Shown piece after piece: positions 17,886 through 24,840 of a DNA stretch of 29,167 bases. The notes beneath the pieces are model-generated. The model was not told the origin of the DNA. It did no database searches and saw only the letters and a list, made by a program, of their open reading frames with translations. The DNA is from Opacimonas sp964559075. Lineage in GTDB: Bacteria > Pseudomonadota > Gammaproteobacteria > Enterobacterales > Alteromonadaceae. The position numbers and the translations under genes are program-made. How positions within the stretch are numbered: position 1 is the stretch's first letter; every line of letters begins with the position of its first letter. The DNA is taken from the NCBI GenBank assembly GCA_964559075.1, contig CAZLGJ010000020.1, forward strand, positions 1-29,167, read 5' to 3'.

Positions 17886-18533
17886 TTATTGTTCTAGGTT
17901 ATTTATTACGGATTGTACGTGATGTGCCACGACATGCAAAGCCGCAGTGTTGTTGCCACCGTGATTGATGATCATGTCGGCTTGGTGCTTGGTTGGCGCG
18001 ATAAATTGATGGTACATGGGTTTGACCGTGGCTTGATATTGGTTGGCTACGCAATCTACGGTGCGGCCGCGTTCGTTGATATCACGCTGCATGCGGCGCA
18101 ACAAACAGATATCGATGGGGGTGTCGACAAATAGCTGCAAATCAAACATGCCTTCTAGCTCAGGCGCTGCCATGACCATAATTCCCTCTACAATCACGAT
18201 AGGCGCTGATTCGATTGTGGTAAAGACAGGTTTACGCGTATGCGTTTGATAGCAGTATTGGGGGTAATCAATCGCTTTACCTGCCTTGAGTAACTGTAGG
18301 TGATTTTGTAATAAAGTATGTTCAAACGCATCTGGATGGTCATAGTTGGTGATGACGCGCTCACTCATCGGCTTGTCGTCTTGCGCTCGATAGTAGTGAT
18401 CTTCTTGCAATACCGGTATTGAGCGCCCCGGAGAAAGCGTGTTTAGATGCACCTGCAAGTTCTGGGTAAACAGCGATTTTCCCGAGCCAGAGGCGCCGCA
18501 CACGCTAATAAAATAGGGGGTATGTGTCGTCAT
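17886..18533 (-). CDS. udk: Uridine kinase
   Basis: 215-residue uridine/cytidine kinase (uridine + NTP to UMP), cytoplasmic. The P-loop is GASGSGKS at residues 13-20; the nucleoside-binding segments EDHYYR and NYDHPDAFE follow, then IVIVEGIMV as the Walker-B-like strand. Length matches E. coli Udk (213). AAGGG lies 5 nt before the ATG. It is the first gene of the operon with nupC and the oxygenase, and a sigma-70-like promoter lies 33-60 nt upstream. Confidence 0.93.
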   Translation of the reverse strand: MTTHTPYFISVCGASGSGKSLFTQNLQVHLNTLSPGRSIPVLQEDHYYRAQDDKPMSERVITNYDHPDAFEHTLLQNHLQLLKAGKAIDYPQYCYQTHTRKPVFTTIESAPIVIVEGIMVMAAPELEGMFDLQLFVDTPIDICLLRRMQRDINERGRTVDCVANQYQATVKPMYHQFIAPTKHQADMIINHGGNNTAALHVVAHHVQSVINNLEQ

Positions 18534-18565
18534 GGTAACCCTTAATTAAAGCCATGATATTGAAA

Positions 18566-18593
18566 ATAATAAATATTTATGTATCTTACGCAA
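18566..18593 (-). promoter_or_regulatory. Candidate sigma-70 promoter of the udk-nupC-oxygenase operon
   Basis: On the minus strand a TTGCGT -35 (18593-18588) and TATTAT -10 (18571-18566) are spaced by 16 nt, leaving a leader of about 25 nt to the udk ATG. The -10 overlaps the 12-bp palindrome ATAAATATTTAT (18569-18580). Confidence 0.45.
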
Positions 18594-18613
18594 TATACAG
18601 TCGTGTGTATATT
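18592..18613. promoter_or_regulatory. Operator-like inverted repeat upstream of udk
   Basis: Perfect 8-bp inverted repeat AATATACA-N6-TGTATATT, overlapping the predicted udk -35. Shape and position suit a repressor or activator dimer; the binding protein is unknown. Confidence 0.5.
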
Positions 18614-18676
18614 TGAGTGATAAGTCTTTATACAAAGTAGTGTAACAAATTTTTAATGGTCGGATGTCATCGTCCT

Positions 18677-18691
18677 GTCATTTTTAATGAC
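18677..18691. promoter_or_regulatory. Short inverted repeat upstream of the Oar-like receptor
   Basis: GTCATT-TTT-AATGAC, a perfect 6-bp inverted repeat, sits 11 nt upstream of a possible -35 of the downstream receptor. A further GTCAT copy lies at 18666-18670. Candidate regulator site; weak by itself. Confidence 0.3.
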
Positions 18692-18702
18692 TATGTTACC
18701 GT

Positions 18703-18731
18703 TTGATACATGGAAGATATAAAAATAATCA
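18703..18731 (+). promoter_or_regulatory. Candidate promoter of the Oar-like receptor
   Basis: TTGATA (18703-18708) and TAATCA (18726-18731) spaced by 17 nt; the leader to the ATG would be about 55 nt. The -10 match is only moderate. Confidence 0.33.
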
Positions 18732-18794
18732 TTGGATGAATGTTTTTTCAGTAAGCTAACCATAATTTTTGAATTAACTTTTGGAACACATACT

Positions 18795-21700
18795 ATGCTA
18801 AAAAAAGCGAATCTTAGCCGCATTGCTATGGCTGTTGCCGTATCGATCGGTCTATCTGCACCAGTCTTGGCGCAAGAAACGACATCCTCTATTCGCGGTA
18901 ATATCGTCGGTCCACAGGGAAATCCCGCCGCTGGAACTGAAGTTACCGTGACTCATTTACCTTCAGGCACCACGCGTCAAGTGGTAGTGGGTGCCAACGG
19001 TCAGTTTAATTTGTCAGGTCTGCGTGTCGGCGGCCCTTATCAAATTATTGTTGATTCAGCAGTGTTTGAAGATGTGTTTGTGGATGATATTTTCTTATCA
19101 CTCGGTGAACCTTCTGATTTGAACTTTGAGCTAAAAGACGAACAAGCTGTCGAAAAAATTGTCGTCACAGCTTCTCAGGTTTCTTCAGTTGCCTTTGGCC
19201 AAAAAGGACCTTCAGCGACATTTGACATTGATGTGTTAGAAAGTGCGCCAGCCATAAATCGGAATATTACCGATATTATTCGCCAAGATCCTCGTGTTTA
19301 TGTGAATGAAATGCGCGGTTCAGCAAACCCTGTGCAGTGCGTGGGCAAATCAAACCGCGCCAACAGTTTGACTCTAGACGGCGTCAAAATGAACGATTCG
19401 TTTGGCCTTAAGTCAAGTGGCTATCCAACCATCAGCATGCCTTTCTCTTTTGATGCAATTGAGCAGGTGTCTGTTGAAATCGCGCCATTTGACGTGGTCT
19501 TCTCAGGCTTTACCGGTTGTAACATCAACGCGGTAACTAAGTCTGGCGGGAACACCATTTTTGGTAACGTATTTTATGAGTATGGTTCATCTGATTTGCA
19601 AGGCGATTCGCTTGAAGGCGATAAGTTAGTTGTGCCAGATAACGATGATAAAAAGTACGGTTTTACCCTAGGGTTACCACTTGTTAAAGACACCTTGTTT
19701 GGTTTTGTATCTTACGAAAAAGTCGAAAATACCACCTTGTTTTCTCGTGGTACCATTGGTTCTGGGGCCATTGAAGAAGTAGATTTACGCCAGTCTGATC
19801 TCGACCGCATTATTCAAATTTCAAATGACCTGTATCAATACGATCCGGGTCCTGTACCGACGTCTGCACCAGCAGAAGATGAAAAGTTGTTAGTGAAGCT
19901 CGATTGGAATATCAATGACAATCACCGTGCAAGCTATACTTATAACTACTTTGATGGTTTTTTCTTAAACGAATCGGATGGCGATTCAAATGAGTTTGAG
20001 CTAGAGAAGCATTTATACACCGTTGGCGATGAGCTAAAGTCTCACACCCTGGCGTTTTATTCAGATTGGACAGATAACTTTTCGACTGAGTTGCGTTTTA
20101 CTTCCATCGATTTGGCTAACCGCCAAGTGTCGGTAGAAAACGTTGCAGGCGTACCTGGTGGCCAGAACTTTGGTGAAATGCGCATTGAAGTATTGAACCC
20201 TGACAATCCAGACGCGCGCCCGGTTGATGTCTACATCGGTGGTGATGACTCACGTTCAGCAAATGATTTGAGTTACTCAGTAGAAGGCCTCATTTTTAGA
20301 GGTAACTACTTCATGGACAACGGCCACAAAATCACTTTTGGTTTCGAGCGCGAAGAGCTAGACGTATTTAACTTGTTTGTACAGCACGTTGAAACTGAAA
20401 TCCGCTTTGATGGCATTGATAACTTTGAAGCAGGTTTAGCTGACGCTATCTACTACAATAATGCGCCGTCGCATAATCCAATTGATGCAGCTGCTGATTG
20501 GGCGTATGAATTTAATTCATTGTATGTGCAAGATGAGTTTGAACTGGTACCTGACCTAGATGTTGTGCTTGGTGTTCGCTACGATTGGTACACTACAGAC
20601 GATGCGCCTCCCGAAAACGCCGAGTTCCTTGCTGATTACGGGTTTAGCAATGCGCAAACTCTTGATGGTGAAGGTTTGTTGCAACCGCGTATCGCATTTA
20701 ACTACAGATTGAATGACGATACTGAACTACGCGGTGGTATTGGTCTGTTCTCAGGAGGTAACCCCAATGTATGGTTATCTAATAATTACTCGAACAATAA
20801 CGTTGCGCAATTTGGACAACGCGGCCGCTCATTCTGCTACACTCCAAGCTTCCGCCGTGCGGTCATCGAGTGTAACGACACCCAGCGTTCGCTGTTTGAC
20901 GATGATGTCGTGTATCGCGATGTTGAAGAGGGTGCACCCAATGGACCGGGTTACGGTATTCCGTCAGAATTATACGACGCAGTAACTGCGGGTTCGGGTG
21001 ATAACTTTGATATCAACTATCTCGATCCAAACTTTAAGATCCCATCAGAGTTAAAACTTGCCCTAGGCGTCACACATCTAACGGAAAACGATTTTGTGTT
21101 GCAAGCAGATTTACTCTTGTCACAAACTCGGGATCAAGCCATCGTTTTACGTGGTGATTTGGAGCAAACCGGCGTAAATGATGCGGGTTACCCTGTATAT
21201 AGCAGCGAGAGAATGAGCTCACTGGTATTGACCAATTCGGATGAAACGCCACTGTCATATACCTTGTCTTTTGGTGCCCAAAAGTCGTGGGACAACGGTA
21301 TCGAGATGACGGCAGGTTATGCTTACAACCGCGCTAGAGACGTGCAGCCGATGACCAGTTCTGTGGCGTTCTCCAACTATCAGTTCCGTGCGTTCTTTGA
21401 CCCACAAGAAGATGTCGCGTCACTGTCTGATTATAACATTGAGCACCGCGCTACGGCTTCTGTGAGCTATAGCCATGAGTTCTTAAGTGGTTATGACACT
21501 ACCTTTACGGCATTCGCGCTGATTCAATCAGGTCGTCCGTACAGCTTTACTGTACCACGTGGTGATGTGAATGATATCTACAACTTCAATCCTTTCTTAG
21601 ACAGCAATAACGTCTTACCAGTAGGTGGCGAGCGCAATAGTGAAGAGAGTGACTGGTGGAACAAGGTGGACTTAAAAGTTAATCAAGAACTACCTGCGTT

Positions 21701-21887
21701 TGTTGATGGACATCGCCTGAATGCATACTTGGTATTTGATAACTTCACTAACTTCTTAAACGATGACTGGGGTGTCGCATATGAGACTTCAAGAAGTACA
21801 GTTGATGTGGGTACGCAATCACCACAAAGACGCGTTGCTGATGCATCGACATGGGAAGTGCGTATTGGTGTTAACTATACCTTCTAA
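18795..21887 (+). CDS. Oar-like TonB-dependent receptor with carboxypeptidase-regulatory domain
   Basis: 1030-residue outer-membrane protein. The signal peptide ends at A26 (APVLA|QE). A carboxypeptidase-regulatory/CNA-B-like domain (about 31-115, GPQGNPAAGTEVTVTHLPSG) precedes the plug (about 125-240) and a large beta-barrel ending in GVNYTF. This order is that of Oar/OmpA-related TonB receptors. The start is the ATG at 18795 with GGAA 8 nt upstream; an in-frame TTG at 18732 would put 21 residues ahead of the signal peptide and is not credible. Two cysteine pairs stand out: QCVGK with TGCNIN in the plug, and FCYTP with IECND in the barrel, probably disulfides or loop locks. Oar-like receptors are often linked to peptide or protein import; the substrate here is unknown. 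Its promoter region is shared with the udk operon. Confidence 0.92.
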   Translation: MLKKANLSRIAMAVAVSIGLSAPVLAQETTSSIRGNIVGPQGNPAAGTEVTVTHLPSGTTRQVVVGANGQFNLSGLRVGGPYQIIVDSAVFEDVFVDDIFLSLGEPSDLNFELKDEQAVEKIVVTASQVSSVAFGQKGPSATFDIDVLESAPAINRNITDIIRQDPRVYVNEMRGSANPVQCVGKSNRANSLTLDGVKMNDSFGLKSSGYPTISMPFSFDAIEQVSVEIAPFDVVFSGFTGCNINAVTKSGGNTIFGNVFYEYGSSDLQGDSLEGDKLVVPDNDDKKYGFTLGLPLVKDTLFGFVSYEKVENTTLFSRGTIGSGAIEEVDLRQSDLDRIIQISNDLYQYDPGPVPTSAPAEDEKLLVKLDWNINDNHRASYTYNYFDGFFLNESDGDSNEFELEKHLYTVGDELKSHTLAFYSDWTDNFSTELRFTSIDLANRQVSVENVAGVPGGQNFGEMRIEVLNPDNPDARPVDVYIGGDDSRSANDLSYSVEGLIFRGNYFMDNGHKITFGFEREELDVFNLFVQHVETEIRFDGIDNFEAGLADAIYYNNAPSHNPIDAAADWAYEFNSLYVQDEFELVPDLDVVLGVRYDWYTTDDAPPENAEFLADYGFSNAQTLDGEGLLQPRIAFNYRLNDDTELRGGIGLFSGGNPNVWLSNNYSNNNVAQFGQRGRSFCYTPSFRRAVIECNDTQRSLFDDDVVYRDVEEGAPNGPGYGIPSELYDAVTAGSGDNFDINYLDPNFKIPSELKLALGVTHLTENDFVLQADLLLSQTRDQAIVLRGDLEQTGVNDAGYPVYSSERMSSLVLTNSDETPLSYTLSFGAQKSWDNGIEMTAGYAYNRARDVQPMTSSVAFSNYQFRAFFDPQEDVASLSDYNIEHRATASVSYSHEFLSGYDTTFTAFALIQSGRPYSFTVPRGDVNDIYNFNPFLDSNNVLPVGGERNSEESDWWNKVDLKVNQELPAFVDGHRLNAYLVFDNFTNFLNDDWGVAYETSRSTVDVGTQSPQRRVADASTWEVRIGVNYTF

Positions 21888-21930
21888 CAAAAGATAAAAG
21901 CATACTTAAAACCATTGTCTAGAAATCAAC

Positions 21931-21959
21931 CCTAGGTCTTATCAGACCTAGGTTTTTTT
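21931..21959 (+). terminator. Strong Rho-independent terminator after the Oar-like receptor
   Basis: Perfect 9-bp stem CCTAGGTCT / AGACCTAGG with a 4-nt loop, followed by seven T. It lies 43 nt after the receptor stop. Confidence 0.93.
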
Positions 21960-22221
21960 ATTTTTTAGGCAAACACTTTTGGTGCGCAAATCGTACACAA
22001 AAAGAGCTTTTTTGACGTGGGATACTGAATTTTTTGTAGGATAAATGCGCACTAAAGTTCGAAGTTTGATAGATATATTGAGACACTATCAACTGTAAGC
22101 GCGCTTTAATAAACCTTATTAACAAGTACCAGCGCTGATTAAGTTAATTGATTTAGAAACCAATTTTTTAAAAAAGCGGTAAATTATAAATACTGTGTTA
22201 GAGTTAAAAGAGGTAATAGTA
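21960..22221. other. Intergenic region upstream of the signalling block
   Basis: About 260 nt without a clear gene. It contains a nearly palindromic CAAAAAG-AG-CTTTTTTG near 21998-22014, a possible promoter TTGACG (22012-22017) with TAGGAT (22037-22042) spaced by 19, and a 17-codon reading frame (22045-22098) just behind it. The last 60 nt are AT-rich. Likely holds the promoter for the signalling genes. Confidence 0.35.
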
Positions 22222-23265
22222 TTGAGAAAAAATATGAAATTGCTGGTCATTGATGACGATGAGTACACATTGCAACACATTGCAACGGTAGCAGGTGGTT
22301 TGGGCTTGAGTGTTTATCAAGCCACTAATGCCGAATATGGCATTGGGATTCTCGAAAAGCTCGATGAAGCAGTCATAGTGATTGTCGATTTAATGATACC
22401 CGGCAATGACGGGTTTGTTTTTTGTGAACTGACTCGCAACATCTCTTTACCTCATAATCCCTATATTATTGCTTATTCCGCCCTTGAAGAAAAAGATGTG
22501 CTGGTCAGAGTACTCAACTCTGGTGCCGATGATTTTGTGCAGAAAGGCCAAGACAAAAGTATTCTACTGGCGCGCATAGATGTGGCCAGGCGCAACATTG
22601 GGTATCGCATGCAGCTGGCAAGCGATGTTGATGTGCTGCAAGTCCGCGTTAAACAACTCGAAAAAGAATTTGACGAAACCGCCCAGTTATTGCGTTTACA
22701 CATTTTAAGTTTGAAGCATTCGATGGATCTGGTTCTAGAACAACATTTGCAAGCCCAAACCGAGCTTGCGCCAGCCACTCGAGAGTGGGCCAATGAACTG
22801 CTTAGCCTGACGGACGGCCAGCCATGCTCCTCTACTTTTGATAGTGTTGATTTGTATCGCCACATCAAAATGTTTATGTCATTATTGCCGAACAAAGACA
22901 TGATCCGCGTGTATGACGGCGTGAGCAGTGTCGAAGCATCATCATACAAAGCCAATTTTGCCTTGTTAAAAAGCTTGACCAAAACCTTAATCATGCATAT
23001 CGTCAGCAATGCTAATGTTGAAAAGGTGTCCGTGCACATTATGCCGACCTCAGTACAAGATAATAACTATATTGAACTGAATTTAGTTGGGCACCTAGTT
23101 GATGAGAGCGCTGGAACTTTGTCTGACACCCAGCGCAGCGCGACCAAAAATATTATGGATTTACTCGAATTGCTCGATGGCTTTCTCGGGTTTCACATGG
23201 ATAACAAAATGGTGAAATATCGTATGTGCTTTCCTATTTCGATCCCTCATAGCGAGCTTGCATGA
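22222..23265 (+). CDS. Response regulator with degenerate kinase-like C-terminus
   Basis: 347 residues from the TTG at 22222, which has AAGAGG 8 nt upstream; an ATG four codons later (22234) is the alternative but lacks such a site. The receiver domain (about 5-128) is intact: D11/D12/D13, phospho-acceptor D56 in VIVDLMIPG, S86 and K108 (FVQKG). The rest (about 135-347) has the layout of a histidine kinase but lost its motifs: H166 sits at the His-box place in LSLKHSMDLVL without the E/R/P of a true box, the N-box asparagine is gone from SLTKTLIMHIVSNA, and no DxGxG or G2 glycines remain. It overlaps the next gene by ATGA, and its receiver is clearly related to the start of that protein. Likely an adaptor or pseudokinase partner; output unknown. 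Confidence 0.78.
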   Translation: MRKNMKLLVIDDDEYTLQHIATVAGGLGLSVYQATNAEYGIGILEKLDEAVIVIVDLMIPGNDGFVFCELTRNISLPHNPYIIAYSALEEKDVLVRVLNSGADDFVQKGQDKSILLARIDVARRNIGYRMQLASDVDVLQVRVKQLEKEFDETAQLLRLHILSLKHSMDLVLEQHLQAQTELAPATREWANELLSLTDGQPCSSTFDSVDLYRHIKMFMSLLPNKDMIRVYDGVSSVEASSYKANFALLKSLTKTLIMHIVSNANVEKVSVHIMPTSVQDNNYIELNLVGHLVDESAGTLSDTQRSATKNIMDLLELLDGFLGFHMDNKMVKYRMCFPISIPHSELA

Positions 23266-24788
23266 AGGTATTGATTGTAGATAAGACAGATGCGGGTCTG
23301 AATTACATCTCTGCCTTTGTTAATCGTTCTCGTTTTGCTTTGTGTCACGCTATCGGCATTGACGATGCATTTCTAATGTTACAAGGCAATGCTGAACCGC
23401 TATCGGTCATCATCAATTTGGATGAGCTGGCTGAAGATGCCGTGACTTTTTGCGAATTGGTGCGCAATACCTCTATTTCAATCACGCCCTACATTATTGG
23501 CTATTCAAAAAATGCAGACGCCTTGATGGGGACTGTAGTGAGTGAAGCAATCGATGACTATATTTTTGACTCAATAACCTACGAACAGCTAAATTATCGT
23601 CTTAAAGTGGCCGAGCGCATCGTCAACGTACAAAAGCACTTATTACAAAGCCTAGACGAGCGGGATAATGCGATTCAACAGCTCAATTTGGCCAATCAAA
23701 AGCGTTACCAACTCTACAGTATGATTGCGCATGAACTGCGCACTCCGGTTGCAGTCATTGATATGATGAATCAAATCGATGACCCCGAGCGGTGGCAACA
23801 GCACCGCGGTGAGGTCAAAGATGCAACAAATACGCTACTCTACACCATTGATGATATGCGCATGCTGGTCAACCCAAAGCTCAAGCGCCCGATTCGCAAC
23901 GAACACGTTCGCATCAAAGATTTGATCAGCAGCATCCGCAAAAAATCCCTTTCGGTCATCGAAAAATACAATTTGGCGTTTCGCGAATACCATTTTGTGC
24001 GCGAGTTTACACCTGAACAGATGATCAATATCGATGTTTACAGGGTGCATGTAGCACTGAACAATTTGGTAAAAAACGCGTGTGCGCATTCCAACGGGTC
24101 ACAAATCGAAATTATGTCGCGCATCCGCGTGTTGGAAAACAAAGTTCATATCTGTTGGAGCGTCAGTGATAATGGCGTGGGGATCCCAGAGAGTTTCCAG
24201 AAGGACATGTTTGAACCCCGTGTTTCGCAAGACACCGATGGTCCTAATATGGGGATGGGTCTATTTATCGTCAAAGAGCTGGTGCAAGAGATTAACGGTC
24301 AACTGTGTTATCGTCGTTTACCCAAAGGTAGCCTGTTCGAAATCGCCATTCCCTTAGAGCTGGTCGATCTCGAGGGTAAAAGTGAGGCCGACCTCGAAAC
24401 AAAAGCGGAATTCCGCTTCAGTCAAAAGCGTATTTTGATCGTCGAAGATGACGATTTACTGCGTCAGTTTTCGCAAACTATGCTCACTAAGCACGCAAAA
24501 TTTGTCGATGTTTCGGCAAGTGCAAAAGAGGCACTCGAGCGCAACATTCATAATTATGAAATTTTGTTGGTAGACAATTTTATGGCCGAGCTCAGTGGCA
24601 CTGATTTTATTAAAATCGCTAGGGAGCAAGAGTTTAGTGGTATCATCGTTGCAATTACGGCGGAAAGTATTGGCGTGCACCATCAGGCGCTATTAAAAAA
24701 TGGTGCTGATGCTATTATGTTTAAACCGCTGTCACTAGAAAGTTTAGATGCAGCACTAGCGATAGAAACAGACTTAATTGACGCATAG
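23262..24788 (+). CDS. Hybrid histidine kinase with pseudo-receiver, kinase and C-terminal receiver
   Basis: 508-residue soluble kinase with no membrane helix. Residues 1-125 form a receiver-like domain with key changes: asparagine N52 replaces the phospho-acceptor aspartate (IINLDEL) and D103 replaces the conserved lysine. A coiled coil leads to the His box with H157 (IAHELRTPVAV), then N-box NNLVKNACAHS, G1 SDNGVGIPES and G2 MGMGLFIVKEL, all intact. A second receiver at about 385-505 is canonical: EDDD, phospho-acceptor in ILLVDNFM, lysine in MFKPLS. The gene is coupled to the previous one by a 4-nt overlap, and the CheB-CheR fusion follows after 52 nt. The input probably comes through the pseudo-receiver or the partner protein. 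Confidence 0.9.
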   Translation: MKVLIVDKTDAGLNYISAFVNRSRFALCHAIGIDDAFLMLQGNAEPLSVIINLDELAEDAVTFCELVRNTSISITPYIIGYSKNADALMGTVVSEAIDDYIFDSITYEQLNYRLKVAERIVNVQKHLLQSLDERDNAIQQLNLANQKRYQLYSMIAHELRTPVAVIDMMNQIDDPERWQQHRGEVKDATNTLLYTIDDMRMLVNPKLKRPIRNEHVRIKDLISSIRKKSLSVIEKYNLAFREYHFVREFTPEQMINIDVYRVHVALNNLVKNACAHSNGSQIEIMSRIRVLENKVHICWSVSDNGVGIPESFQKDMFEPRVSQDTDGPNMGMGLFIVKELVQEINGQLCYRRLPKGSLFEIAIPLELVDLEGKSEADLETKAEFRFSQKRILIVEDDDLLRQFSQTMLTKHAKFVDVSASAKEALERNIHNYEILLVDNFMAELSGTDFIKIAREQEFSGIIVAITAESIGVHHQALLKNGADAIMFKPLSLESLDAALAIETDLIDA

Positions 24789-24840
24789 AGAATAAGTAAT
24801 TATTATCGAATATAATAAAAGTTTATAATACGGAAACGTA

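Noticed and set aside
18732..18794. 21-residue extension of the Oar-like receptor
   Set aside because: Would bury the signal peptide; starts with TTG and overlaps the predicted -10.
24811..24829. Two perfect TATAAT boxes before the CheB-CheR gene
   Set aside because: No matching -35 at the right distance in either case; the stretch is simply AT-rich, and the genes are probably cotranscribed.
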